NCBI GenBank assembly: GCA_963716095.1
Contig: CAVQSV010000011.1
Coordinates: 62,001 to 126,000 of the forward strand
Source of the DNA: Sva-07 sp963716095
GTDB taxonomy: Bacteria > Actinomycetota > Acidimicrobiia > Acidimicrobiales > Ilumatobacteraceae
DNA: 64,000 bases
Direction: 5' to 3'
Shown here: piece after piece, positions 11,127 to 23,343 of the stretch
Layout: each line of letters opens with the position of its first letter
How positions within the stretch are numbered: position 1 is the first letter of the stretch
Translations under genes and position numbers: made by a program
The notes under the pieces: model-generated
What the model was told of the DNA's origin: nothing
The model's database searches: none
Seen by the model: the letters and a program-made list of their open reading frames with translations, nothing else

Positions 11127-12446
11127 ATTCGGCGGCCATCATTCCGAGCTGGCCGGCCACGATCACCTCGCCGCGATGGTCACCGCCCGTGAGCTCACGC
11201 TGGATCCAGGCAACACCGGCTTCCGGGGGCAGCATCTGCACCCCAGCCATCTCCATGATCTTGGGGATCGAACCGCGCGTGGCCATCCCGATGCCGCCCC
11301 ACGCCGTCCAGTCGAGGGCCAGCGCACGCGTCGTTGGCCGATCGCGACGCATGTTGCTCGTGATCTTGCACAACAGGTCGTTCGCAGCCGAATAGTCCGT
11401 TTGTCCCTGGTTGCCGAACCGGCCCGCCACCGACGAGAACACCACAGTCGCTCCGATCGGCATGTCGTGTGCAGCATGGAAGACGTTGAACCAACCGTCG
11501 CTCTTGACGTCGAACACCAGGTTGTACTCGCGGGGTTCCTTGTCCGGAAGATTCCGGCTGATCTCCAAGCCCGCAGCGTGAAGGAGCACGTCGATGCGAC
11601 CGTTGCGTTCGCGGACGTCGTCGATCACCCTGGCAACACCGTCGGCGTCGGTGAGGTCGACGGAGTGGTAGTGAGCGGTGCCACCGGCGGCTTCGACGGC
11701 CTGCACAGCGGTGAGCGCAGCGTTGAGGCGTTCGATTCGGCTCAGTTCGCGTTCGATCGCAACGGGTGTCGCATGTTCGCCGGCCGCCTTCATCCGTTGA
11801 GCGATCGTGGCCTTGAGCCCGTTGCGGTCGTCGGCGAATGCCTTCAGGTCGGCGTCGTCGCGGTCCGGTGTCGGCGTGAGATCGAGCAGGTGGAAGGTGC
11901 CACCCGAGGCCTCGGCGAGGTCGGCGGTGATCGCCGACACGATGCTGCCGGCGGCGCCGGTCACCACGAACACCGAATCCGGTCCGAGTTGCATCGCCCC
12001 GTCGACGGCGGTGTCCGGGTCGCGTGGGGGAAGCGGCCGCTCGACGAACGCGACACCGAACCGATGGTCGCCGACGCGTCCGATCTCGACGCAGCCGGGA
12101 TCGAAGAGCGTCTCCTCGATCAGCTGGTTCGCGATGGCCGTGGTCTGGCGGCTGACCGCGACGTCGACCGCCTTGACGAGGGCGTCGGGTCGTTCCTTCT
12201 TGTACGACTTGGTGAATCCGACCACGGGACCGCCGAGCGGGTTCGTTGCCCCGGCTTCGTCGTATCCGTGGTAGCCGCCCAGCCTGGTCGCCGAGACGAG
12301 GAACGGGCTTGCGTCGTAGAGATGGCGCATCGTGGCGTAGAGCGCCTTGACCCGCCGTCGCAGTGACTCGCGCCAGCGATCGAGGTCGTAGTCGTCGAGG
12401 TCGCCGTCGTCGTCGAGCGCGGGGAGCCAGTAGACGCCGCTGATCG
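11107..12446 (-). CDS. Ketoreductase (KR) segment of the synthase
   Basis: NADPH-dependent ketoreductase with a structural subdomain (ISGVYWLPALDDD, LVSATRLGGYHGYD) followed by a Rossmann fold (VFVVTGAAGSIVSAI, VDLTDADGV, VLLHAAG). The catalytic set is Ser in FSSVAGRFGNQGQ, Tyr in TDYSAAND, and an Asn. The frame differs from the ACP part; deleting one A of an AA pair near 12447 joins LEQLGAWHD with DAPISGVYW. It would reduce the beta-keto group made by the KS domains. Confidence 0.85.
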
Positions 12447-15400
12447 GGGCGTTCGTCGTGCCAGGCACCGAGCTGCTCGAGCAGGTCGTCGGTGGTCGTG
12501 CCCGCCTCGATGGTGAGCGGTTCTGCTCCGGCACCGTTGAGCTGCTTGACCAGTGCCGCACCGATACCGCCTTCGTCGAGCATCACGACGACACGCGCGC
12601 CGGTGAGGTCGACGCCGGTCGGCACGCACCGGTTGGCGTTCGGCCGCAACGACGGCACTGGAACCCGCCGCGGGAGCGCATCGACGGCGTCGAGGTCACC
12701 CTTCACGACGTCGGGCGCAACAGCTGCCGGTGCCAGAGCGTCGTTCGACGCTGGTGGGGCTGGCGTGGCCGTGTCGAGCCCGGCGCGGGCGCGGACCCAG
12801 TCGGCGACGTGGCGCAGGGTTGGGAAGTCGCGGAGTTGGAGGTTGTCGTCGCGTTCGACGTCGTAGTGCTCGCGGACTGCGGCGAAGACTTCGGCCTGCT
12901 TGACGGTGTCGACGCCGAGGTCGGCTTCGAGGTCGAGGTCGGGTTCCAGGAGGTCGGCCGGGTAGCCGGTCATCTCGGCCACCACCGACGTCACCTGGGC
13001 GAGCACCGGGTCGCCGCCACCTGCGGCTGCTGGTGCCGCTCCTCCATCGACGGGTTCGGAGGCAGGTGGCGCAACCTCGAGGCCGGCGCGGGCGCGGACC
13101 CAGTCGGCGACGTGGCGCAGGGTTGGGAAGTCGCGGAGTTGGAGGTTGTCGTCGCGTTCGACGTCGTAGTGCTCGCGGACTGCGGCGAAGACTTCGGCCT
13201 GCTTGACGGTGTCGACGCCGAGGTCGGCTTCGAGGTCGAGATCGGGTTCCAGCAGGTCAGCCGGGTAGCCGGTCATCTCCGCCACCACTGACGTGACCTG
13301 GTCGAGCACCGGGTCGCTTGTCGCCGCAGGGGCGGGGGCAGCTGGTGCTGCTGCGACCTGTGCGGGCACTGGTTCGGCTGCTGGGGCGGCGCCGAGGCCG
13401 GCTTTGTTGCGGACCCAGTCGGCGACGTGGCGCAGGGTTGGGAAGTCGCGGAGTTGGAGGTTGTCGTCGCGTTCGACGTCGTAGTGCTCGCGGACTGCGG
13501 CGAAGACCTCGGCTTGTTTGACGGTGTCGACACCGAGGTCGGCTTCGAGGTCCAGATCCGGTTCCAGCAGGTCAGCCGGGTAGCCGGTCATCTCCGCCAC
13601 CACCGACGTGACCTGGTCGAGCACTGGGTCTCCTGCGGTTGCGGGGGCGGCCGGCTCAGCGGGAGCGGCCGTTGCGGCTGCTGGGGCGGCGTCGAGTCCG
13701 GCTTTGTTGCGGACCCAGTCGGCGACGTGGCGCAGGGTTGGGAAGTCGCGGAGTTGGAGGTTGTCGTCGCGTTCGACGTCGTAGTGCTCGCGGACCGCGG
13801 CGAAGACTTCGGCTTGTTTGACGGTGTCGACACCGAGGTCGGCTTCCAGGTCGAGATCCGGCTCGAGGAGATCTGCCGGGTAGCCGGTCATCTCCGCCAC
13901 CACCGACGTCACCTGGGCGAGAACCGGGTCCCCACCTGTGGCTGCTGGTGCCGCTCGCCCATCAACTGGGGCTGGTGCTGGCGCGGTGACCGCTGCTGGG
14001 GCGGCGTCGAGGCCGGCTTTGTTGCGGACCCAGTCGGCGACGTGGCGCAGGGTTGGGAAGTCGCGGAGTTGGAGGTTGTCGTCGCGTTCGACGTCGTAGT
14101 GCTCGCGGACTGCGGCGAAGACCTCGGCCTGTTTGACGGTGTCGACACCGAGGTCGGCTTCCAGGTCGAGATCCGGCTCGAGGAGATCTGCCGGGTAGCC
14201 GGTCATCTCCGCGACCACCGACGTCACCTGATCGAGAACGGGGTCACCGACGACTGCTGTGGGCGTCGGGTCGTGAGCGACTGTGACCGGTGTCGGCGGT
14301 ACCGGTGGGGCTGCGGCGGGTTGTGGCGGCGCAGGGGCGACCGGTGCGGGCGCAACACGGGCGGGTGCTGGTGCTGCGACAGCAGCGCTGTCCCCGTTGC
14401 TCATCGCCTGTGCCTTCGCCTGCGCCGAGTACGGCACCGGAACGGCGGATTCGTGGCGCGACGTCGTCGGGGCACCGACATCGACGATGCGGAGCCGGCG
14501 ATGGTCGACTTCGAGGCGAGCGCCGTCGTGGCCCGCAAGGCGATCGAGCCACCGTTGCCAGGCTGCAGGATCGACGACGCGGTACGAGTAGCCGAGCTGG
14601 TCGGGTCGGCGCCGTTGTCCGTCCGGCATCGGGGTCCACCGCAGCAGCGCCATTGCCACCTGCGAGCCGAAGCCCGCCGCGAGCCGCAACGCGTACTTCA
14701 CTGGGTGCTGTCCACCCTTCGACAGGGTGAGGTTGCCGAGCTCGGGGTCGGGCTCGCGCAGGTTCGGCACCGGCGGCACGATGCCGGTCTCGAGTGCCTT
14801 GACCGCCACCACGTCCTCGATTCCGGCGCCCATTGCATGGCCCGTGAATCCCTTGGTGTTGGTGATCACGACCTGGTCGGCCTGATCGCCGAACACGCGA
14901 CGTAGCGCGTTGATCTCGGCGGCGGCCGAACCGCCGCGGGCAGGCGTGTAGGTCTCGTGGGACACGAACATCGTCTCACCGGCGATTGCCGACCGGTCGA
15001 TGCCGCGAGATTCGGCCTGTCGCACCACGGCGTCCATGACCGCGCCGATGTGCTCGACGTCGAGGCGCGTGCCGTGGAACGCCGAATTCGCGGTGACGGC
15101 ACCGAGGACATCGCAGATCGGCTGCACGCCACGCTCGCGAGCCGCACCGGCTGCTTCGATCACGAGCGCTGCAGCGCCCATGCCGAGGATCATTCCGTGG
15201 CGCCCTCGGTCGAAGGGCGTCGCCGCGTCCTCGACTCGTTCATCGGTCGCCGCGGCGCCGCTCGCCAGGAATCCGCTCGTCAACCACGGCAACAGCGCAT
15301 CGCCTGTGGCGTCGTCAGCTGACACCACGATCACACGGCGGCAGCGACCCGACCGGATCCAGTCTTCTGCCACGGCGATCGCCTGGGTGGTGGACGCACA

Positions 15401-17900
15401 CGCTGCGTTGATCTGTGTGTTCGGGCCCCGGGCGCCGATGATCTCTGCGAACTGCGAGTGACCCATCGAGAGCACACGGAACAGGAAACGGCGGTCGAAC
15501 TCGTACGGATTCGCTTCGAGTTCGGCGCGCAGGTCGGCAATCAGACGGTCGACTTCGGCCGTGGCAGCAGTGTCGCCGTCGAGGCGCGTCCGCACGCCCT
15601 CGAGGGCGAGCAGGTGCTCGCGGCGGGTCCGGTCGGCGGTGTAGGCCTCGATCTCCTCGGCGTAGCGGCCGTAGCCGGGGAACGCACTGGCGAACACGAC
15701 ACCGGTGTCGTCGCGCAGGTCGTCGGGCAGGCCCCAACCGTTCTGCAGCTGAGTGCCGAGGGTCGTGGTCTTGTAGCGCATCACCAGCGGGATGCCGGCG
15801 TCTCGGAGCGCGTCGTAGCCGGCACCGATGGCCAGCCGGGTCGTCGAGTCGAATGCGTCGTCGCGGGCGGATTCGACCGCGAACTGCTCGACGACGTCGA
15901 TCGGGGCGTGCAGCCCGGCAAGTTTGATGACGTCGGCGGGGTCGTCGATCGTCTCGAAGCTCCCACCGCCCGACTCGCTCTTGACGACTCGGGTGATGCG
16001 CATCTCGGCCATGCGGACGCGAGCAGCCTCGGGCAGCGATGAGATGAACTGCTCGCCGGCGAGGATCCGGCCGATGTTGGCGTCGTCGAAGACGTGCTCG
16101 ACGCCGGGCAAGCCGAGCGCTGCGCCGGTGATCACCACCGGCTCGTCGTCGACCGGCTGCTGCCCGGAAACGGGCGAGGACGCCGTCCCCGGCGACGCCG
16201 GAGGTGTCGTGGTGATCGGGTCGGCGCCGTAGATCTTCAAGCCCTCCTCGATCACCCCGGCGAAGAGCTGGCCGAGCTGCATGATGCGATCGTCCGGGGC
16301 TCCTGACGACGCAACCGGAGAGGTCGCAGGAGCAGACTGCGTCGCCACCGAGGCCGACGGCGTGGGCGTCGGTGCCAGTGTCGCTGATGCTGTTGGCTCG
16401 TCGAATCCGACGCCCGAGGCCCACATGGCGCAGAGCGCCTGGTTGATCGCTGTCTCGTCGCCGAGCTTGGGGTGGTTGGTGTACACCGCCAGTACGTCGT
16501 CGTGGTCACCGAGGACGTCCTCGACGAAGCCGTGCAGGGCCCGTTTCGGGCCGACCTCGACGAAGAGACGAGCGCCTGCGTCGTACAGCGAGTGCAGCCC
16601 TTTCACGAATTGCACGGGCGAGGCGACCTGTTTGCCGAGGTAGTCGAGCATCGTGTCGGTGGTGGCATCGGCGGGATAGAACTCGCCCGTCACGTTGGCG
16701 ACCAGTGGAACGCTCGGCGGGCGCACATCGAGGCGCTGCAGGGTGGCAACCAGCGGTACCGACGCGGGGGCCACGATCGAGGTGTGAAAGGCGTGGCTGA
16801 CCGGGATGCGGATGGCCTGCATCCCGGCAGCAGTGAAGGCGTCGATCGCTGCGAGCACGGCGTCGGTTCCGCCGCCGACCACGGCTTGGTTGTTGGAGTT
16901 GATGTTGGCGATCACTGCGTAGCCGGGCGTGGCGTCGACGATCCGTTCGATCTCGGTGAGTGGGCCGAAGACCGCAGCCATCGCTCCGTTGTCCTCGACC
17001 GACAGCCGCGCCATTTCGGTGCCGCGCGCGCTGACCGCCTCGAGCGCCGCGCCGAACGTCAGCGAACCCGCCGCGATCAGCGCGCCGTACTCGCCGAGGC
17101 TGTGGCCCATCACCATGTCGGGACGCATCCCGTACGCGTCGAGCAGACGACTGATCGCCGAGTCGGTGGCCAACACCGCGGGCTGGGTGATCTCGGTCTG
17201 GAGGAGTTCCTGCTCGAGTTGGCTCACCGCAGCGGGGTCGTCGCCGTCGATGAAGATGTACGACGTCAGCGGTCGCCCGAGAAGCGGAGTCATCACCTCG
17301 TCGGCCTCGCGGAACGTGTCGGCCACGATCGGCTCGATGTCGCGCAGCTCGCGAAGCATGTTGACGTACTGCGACCCCTGACCCGTGTACAGGAACGCCA
17401 CCTTCGGCGCGCGTCCTCTTCCGACGAACACACCTTGCTGGCGCAGCATCCGGTAGACCGCTGCGTTGTTGCCGGTGAGCGCGGTGAGCGCCTTGTCGAG
17501 CTTCTTGGCCAGATCATCGGCGTCGGCGAAATCGACGGCGATTCGCACGGGCGCACCCCCGATCGAGGGGTCGGGACGCGTCGGGGCAGGTGCGACTCCT
17601 CGCCGGGCATCGGCGAGTGCCCGTTCGACCTGCGCGATCAGGTCGCCGTCGTCGCGGCCACCGAGCACCAGCGCCCCGCGCAACGGCGGCTTGGACGGAT
17701 CTGCGGTGGTCGCTGTGGGTCCCGTGGCGGCAGGTGCGCCTGCGGCGGCACTCGTGGGCACGCTCGCGCCAGCGAAGACCCTGGGCGGCGGCCGGTGGCG
17801 GCCCGGTACGTGCTCTTCGAGGACCACGTGGAAGTTGGTCCCACCGAAGCCGAAGGCGCTCACGCCGCCGCGGCGCACACCACCGGCGGGGGTGGGCCAG
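12447..17900 (-). CDS. KS1 end, acyltransferase, second KS and five ACP domains of the synthase
   Basis: Longest open segment. It starts with the KS1 tail (GGVSAFGFGGTNFHVVLEE). The AT has TGQGSQ, GHSLGEYG and HAFHTS, the last being the malonyl-type motif. KS2 has INAACASTTQ (active Cys), FVSHETYTPARGG and NTKGFTGHAMGAG (two His), so it looks active. Five nearly identical ACP domains follow, each reading EADLGVDTVKQAEVF: the residue aligned with the phosphopantetheine Ser is Thr (codon ACC, plus-strand GGT at 14138, 13823, 13523, 13208 and 12905). The segment then enters a linker (VPVPSLRPNANRCVPTGVD) and the start of the KR region before the break near 12447. Confidence 0.88.
12791..14250 (-). 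repeat. Five tandem ACP-coding repeats
   Basis: Five copies of a roughly 210-225-bp unit spaced 300-315 bp apart (shared start CGGACCCAGTCGGCG at 12791, 13095, 13410, 13710 and 14025). The domain-coding DNA is nearly identical between copies while the Ala/Pro linkers differ in length and sequence. This indicates duplication with ongoing homogenisation. It is a coding repeat, not a CRISPR array. Confidence 0.92.
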
Positions 17901-18162
17901 CTCGCGCAGATCGGTGGTGACTGCGAACGGCGAAGTGTCCCAGTCGACGTTCGGGTTCGGGTCGTTGAAGTTGAGACTGGGGGTGAGCACCTTGCTGTCG
18001 AGGCTGCGGATCATCTTGAACACGCCCGCTGCGCCCGCAGCGGCCTTCAGATGCCCGACGTTGGACTTCACCGACCCGAGGGCAACGCTGCGCGGCGCTG
18101 CACCAGCGGTGCCGAACACCTCGGTGAGGCTGGCCAACTCGGTTGCGTCGCCCACACGCGTG
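17900..18162 (-). CDS. Middle part of KS1 in a third frame
   Basis: This short stretch carries RVGDATELASLTEVFG and VKSNVGHLKAAAG, the second of which holds a catalytic His of the first ketosynthase. It continues EAHGTS of the upstream segment and runs into TPAGGVRRGGVSAFGFGG of the downstream one, each junction needing loss of a single base. It is not a separate gene. Confidence 0.7.
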
Positions 18163-19233
18163 CGAGGTGCCATGGGCCTCCACTGCGGTGACCGAGGCGG
18201 GGTCCTCGCCGGCAATTTCCCAGGCGCGCTCGACAGCGAGGCGTTGGCCGATCGGGTTGGGTGCGGTGATGCCCTTGCCCTTGCCGTCGCTGGATCCACC
18301 GATGCCGAGGATGACAGCGGCAACCCGATCGCCGTCGCGTTCGGCGTCCTCCAGACGCTTGAGCACGAACAGCGCCGCACCCTCCCCCATCACGAATCCG
18401 TCGGCACCGGCATCGAAGGGACGCGTCCCGGTGGCCGAGAGCGCACCGATCTTGCAGAACTTCACGAACGCGGACACCCCCATGTTGTGATCGACTCCGC
18501 CGGTGATCGCAGCATCGAATCGATGGTCGATCAGTCCTTCGACTGCGACGCTCATGGCTGCGAGCCCTGACGCGCACGCTGCATCGGTGGTGAAGTTCGG
18601 GCCGCGGAAGTTGAACAGGTTGGCGATCCGGCCGGCCATCACGTTGGCGAGCTCGCCAGGCATGGTGTCTTCGTTGATCTCGCCGTAGTGGGCGAGGAAG
18701 TGCTCGCGGGTCTCGTCGAGGATGTGGCGGCGCTGTTCGGCGGTGAGCGCTGCAAACGACTCGGAGCTCTCGAGGTCGCGCAGCACCTCGGGGAGCTCGA
18801 TGCGCATGTTCGACTGGTAGTGCTTCTCGCCACCGATTGCGTTGCCGATGACCACGGCCACCTTGTCGGAGTCGGTGCTCCAGTTGGGCCAACCCGCGTC
18901 GACGAGCGCCGAGCGGGCAGCGCTGATCGCCCAGCGCTGCCCGTCGTCCATCTGGTCAGCGACCTTCGGTGGGATGGGCAGCTTCCACCTGATCGGATCC
19001 CACGGGTAGTCGCGGACCCACCCGCCGATGGTGGAGTAGGTCTTGTCGGGTACGGCGTGGTCCGGGGAGAAGTACAACGCAGGGTCCCACCGGTCGATCG
19101 GCACGTCGCTGATCGAGTACCGGCCGCTCGTGATGTTGGCCCAGAACGCGTCGGCGTCGGGCGCATCGGGCATGATCGCGCTGACCCCTACAACAGCAAC
19201 GGGTGTGCTCGGGACGGTCGAGCCGTCAGACAT
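18163..19233 (-). CDS. N-terminal part of the first ketosynthase (KS1) of the synthase
   Basis: Begins VAVVGVSAIMPDAPDADAFW and carries the nucleophile motif TTDAACASGLAAMSVA, FDAGADGFVMGEGAA and VEAHGTS, in the order and spacing of a condensing enzyme. The first KS of such synthases normally performs the chain-elongating Claisen condensation with malonyl-ACP. As sequenced the frame continues out of register to a stop at 17860. Confidence 0.88.
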
Positions 19234-19308
19234 CAGCGGGTGCTCCTTCGAGATGGCGAGCGCGGTGGTGCGGTCGCGGCGTCGTTGTTGGTCGTGGGGC
19301 GGGCACGA

Positions 19309-21021
<1,713 letters not shown>

Positions 21022-21036
21022 CTCGGGTTCCCCCAT

Positions 21037-21449
21037 ACTCCCTCGTTTGGTAGTCCACAATATTCCTCGGCGCCTGTGCGGCACCCGAGGCATTGGTCCT
21101 GATCGAGACGCACCAGGTCGAGAATCTGTTCCCCCCGGGGGGTGCTGCCCGATGCGTTGCTGCCAGCATCGGCCCGCAGGCGCAGGTCGGGTCAGCTCGG
21201 TGCAGTCAGTCGAGCGAGTCGTTCGCGACTGTCGGTGAGGTCGAGGTCGCCGATCGCTACTCGGGCGGCGTCGAGGTGCCGATCGACGATTCGCCGCCCT
21301 TGTTGGTCATCGACATCCCCTCGCCCGTTGCGCTCGAACCCCTGGCCGATGTTGGGCGATCGATCTGGTAGACACCGATGGGAATGCAGTGGACGACCGC
21401 TGCCAGGTTGGCCCTGCTCGTGGTGCGATTGCGCACTAGCGTCGTCGAC
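21037..21449. other. Gene-poor interval between the lipid operon and the Lys-rich protein
   Basis: About 410 bases containing the divergent promoters expected for the minus-strand lipid operon and the plus-strand Lys-rich gene. Short open frames exist on both strands (for example plus 21093-21371), but none has a recognisable domain, a good ribosome-binding site or a family look. No repeat or RNA structure stands out. Confidence 0.5.
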
Positions 21450-22284
21450 ATGCCCGATGACCGTCCCGATCCGCTCGCTGACCTGTTCACACTGTTTGCG
21501 ACTCCCCTGTCGGGCACTGTCAGGTCGATCGAACAGTTCCGCAAGGGCGTCGACGAGTTCCTCAAGGGCGTCGAGAACTTCAATCGGACCATGGAGAACC
21601 TGAACGAAACCACCGAGCGGATCAACTCGCTGGTCTCCGACATCGAACCACCGCTTCGTGCAGCGATCCCGCAGGTGACCCGTACCGTCAAGGCCGCCGA
21701 CGAGATGATGCAGGTCGTCAGTGGTCCGGCGATGGCGGTGGCGCCGGGGCTCAATCGCCTCGCCGAGACACTTGCGACACCCGCCTTTGCCCAGTTGCCA
21801 GCCCAGATCGGGACGTTCTCCGACGTCCTGGGCGAGGTGTCGAAGCGCTTGGGTCCGCTCACCCAGTTTGCTGAATCCGCCGGTGGGCTCTTCGGTGGTC
21901 TCCGAATTCCCGGGAGCCGCCCCAACGCACCGGCGCCGCGCAGTGGCCACAGCGGCCCTCTCGGACGTGATCGCACCATCGGTCGAACCATCAGTCGAAC
22001 GGGCTCCATCGGTTGCACCCGCTCCGGCCGAGCAGCCCGTCGCGAAGAAGGCACCGGCCAAGAAGAAGGCTGCAGCGAAGCGAGCTCCGGCGAAGAAGAA
22101 GGCACCGGCCAAGAAGAAGGCACCGGCCAAGAAGAAGGCACCGGCCAAGAAGAAGGCACCGGCCAAGAAGAAGGCACCGGCCAAGAAGAAGGCACCGGCC
22201 AAGAAGAAGGCACCGGCCAAGAAGAAGGCACCGGCCAAGAAGAAGTCGGGTGGCGCTGCTCCAACGGTCGCCAGCGGCGACTGA
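21450..22284 (+). CDS. Coiled-coil protein with histone-H1-like Lys/Ala/Pro repeat tail (one frameshift)
   Basis: The N-terminal 150 residues are amphipathic helices (GTVRSIEQFRKGVDEFLKGV, NLNETTERINSLVSDIEPPL, QLPAQIGTFSDVLGEVSKRL). The C-terminus is a basic tail built from about nine APAKKK hexapeptides, ending SGGAAPTVASGD. The helical part and the tail are in different frames; loss of one base near 21939 joins RPNAPAP with AVATAALSDVIAPSVE. The start ATG 21450 (MPDDRPDPLADLF) is the best of several. Tails of this type bind DNA or other polyanions in actinobacteria, so a nucleoid- or granule-associated role is possible; the helical part has no assigned function here. It ends three bases from the converging gcvT. 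Confidence 0.7.
22093..22254 (+). repeat. 18-bp tandem coding repeat (nine units)
   Basis: Perfect or near-perfect copies of AAGAAGAAGGCACCGGCC encode the APAKKK repeats. The nucleotide-level identity points to slippage or recent expansion, so copy number probably varies between strains. Confidence 0.9.
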
Positions 22285-22287
22285 ACG

Positions 22288-23343
22288 TCAGCGACCGACG
22301 AACGGAGTGGCGGCCACGCGGCCGTGAAGGTCCTTGCCACGCACGTCGATGGTCACCGCCGTGCCCTCCGCCGTGTCCGGCGGAACGAAACCGAGTGCGA
22401 TCCCGTGCTCCAGGACCGGCGAGAAGTTGCCGCTGGTCACCTGCCCCACCACCGTGCCGTCGACCGACACCTCGCAGCCGGCGCGTGCTGGACGCCGGCC
22501 GTCGGTGACGATGCCGACCAGGCGCCGAGTGATCCCCCGGTCTCGTTCGGCGAGCGCTGCCTCGCGACCGATGAACACCGGCTTGTTCCAGGCAACGACC
22601 CATCCGAGGCCCGCCTGCAGCGAGGTGATGCCCGGTCCGAGTTCGTGGCCGTGCAACGGCAGCGCTGCTTCGAGCCGGAGCGTGTCGCGGGCGCCGAGCC
22701 CAGCGGGCACGATTCCGGCACCGGCAAGAGCCCGCCAGAGCTGCGCTGCATGCTCCGCTGGGACGGCGATCTCGACGCCGTCCTCGCCGGTGTAGCCCGT
22801 GCCGGCGATGGTGCACGGAACATCGTTCCAGGACGCTGAGGTGACGCGGAATCGGCCGACGGAGCTGGCCTCGGGCAACACGGTCGATGCGAGCGCTCTG
22901 GCGTCGGGGCCCTGGATGGCGATCACCGCACGTTCTTCGGTGATGTCGTCGCCGCCGACGGCTGCGCGCACCCCGTCGGTGTTCGACGCATTCGGCATCA
23001 CGTCGAACACTTCTGGGTCGTCCGAACGCCACCAGACGATGATGTCGTCGGCGACCGAGGCGTCGCCTGGGTCGAGCAGGTGGGTGTACTGCGCTCGGCC
23101 CGGACCGATCTTGTCCAAGTCGTTCGTGAGAGTCGATTGGAGCCGATCGAACGAGTCAGGACCTCCCACTCGCACCGTTCCGAGGTGCGACACGTCGAAC
23201 ATGACGGCGCGGGTGCGACACGCAAGATGCTCCTCGATCGTGCCGGAGGGGTACGCGATCGGCATCTCCCACCCACCGAACTCGACCATGGTGGCCCCGA
23301 GTGAGCGATGCTCGGCGTCGAGTGGAGACTGCCGGAGGGTCAT
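22288..23343 (-). CDS. gcvT: Aminomethyltransferase, T protein of glycine cleavage
   Basis: Folate-dependent T protein of 351 residues, the usual length. It releases ammonia and makes 5,10-methylene-THF from the aminomethyl-lipoyl GcvH. Motifs: LGATMVEFGGWEMPIAYPSG, CRTRAVMFDVSHLGTVRVGG, GTGYTGEDGVEI, ARDTLRLEAALPLHGHEL. The start ATG 23343 overlaps the stop of the upstream merR gene (ATGA), so it is translationally coupled to a regulator block rather than to gcvP. No glycine riboswitch is seen in front of this block. Confidence 0.96.
   Translation of the reverse strand: MTLRQSPLDAEHRSLGATMVEFGGWEMPIAYPSGTIEEHLACRTRAVMFDVSHLGTVRVGGPDSFDRLQSTLTNDLDKIGPGRAQYTHLLDPGDASVADDIIVWWRSDDPEVFDVMPNASNTDGVRAAVGGDDITEERAVIAIQGPDARALASTVLPEASSVGRFRVTSASWNDVPCTIAGTGYTGEDGVEIAVPAEHAAQLWRALAGAGIVPAGLGARDTLRLEAALPLHGHELGPGITSLQAGLGWVVAWNKPVFIGREAALAERDRGITRRLVGIVTDGRRPARAGCEVSVDGTVVGQVTSGNFSPVLEHGIALGFVPPDTAEGTAVTIDVRGKDLHGRVAATPFVGR

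Larger units (their letters stand above)
10185..19233 (-). other. Secondary-lipid/PUFA-type synthase KS-AT-KS-ACP5-KR-DH, reconstructed gene with four frameshifts
   Basis: A multidomain type I synthase of about 3,015 codons related to PfaA-like and heterocyst-glycolipid-type enzymes. Order along the minus strand: KS1 19233 to about 17830, AT about 17400-16440, KS2 about 16150-14640, five ACPs 14250-12790, KR about 12440-11110, DH about 11110-10185. Breaks lie near 18162, 17900, 12447 and 11107. Each is removed by deleting one base, after which conserved motifs join (for example EAHGTS with TRVGDATEL). Start ATG 19233 has AAGGAG nine bases upstream. There is no enoylreductase domain; the acyl-CoA dehydrogenase encoded just upstream could play a related role. 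The product is unknown, presumably a modified fatty acid or lipid tail. Confidence 0.85.

Noticed and set aside
10849..12366. Long plus-strand frame opposite the ketoreductase
   Set aside because: Shadow of the synthase gene; low-complexity, Val/Gly/Arg-rich translation without domains.
12791..14250. CRISPR-like appearance of the regularly spaced repeats
   Set aside because: Units are over 200 bp, coding in one frame and translate to ACP domains.
13427..17920. Plus-strand frames with repeated WEVAELEVVVAFDVVVLAD
   Set aside because: These are the reverse strand of the ACP repeats and KS domains, not independent genes.
21093..21371. 92-codon plus-strand frame in the gap before the Lys-rich gene
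   Set aside because: No homology, no convincing ribosome-binding site and no family features.
21192..22340. Minus-strand frame with FFLAGAFFLAGA repeats resembling a membrane protein
   Set aside because: It is the antisense reading of the AAGAAGAAGGCACCGGCC repeat encoding the Lys-rich tail; gcvT and the plus-strand gene explain the region.
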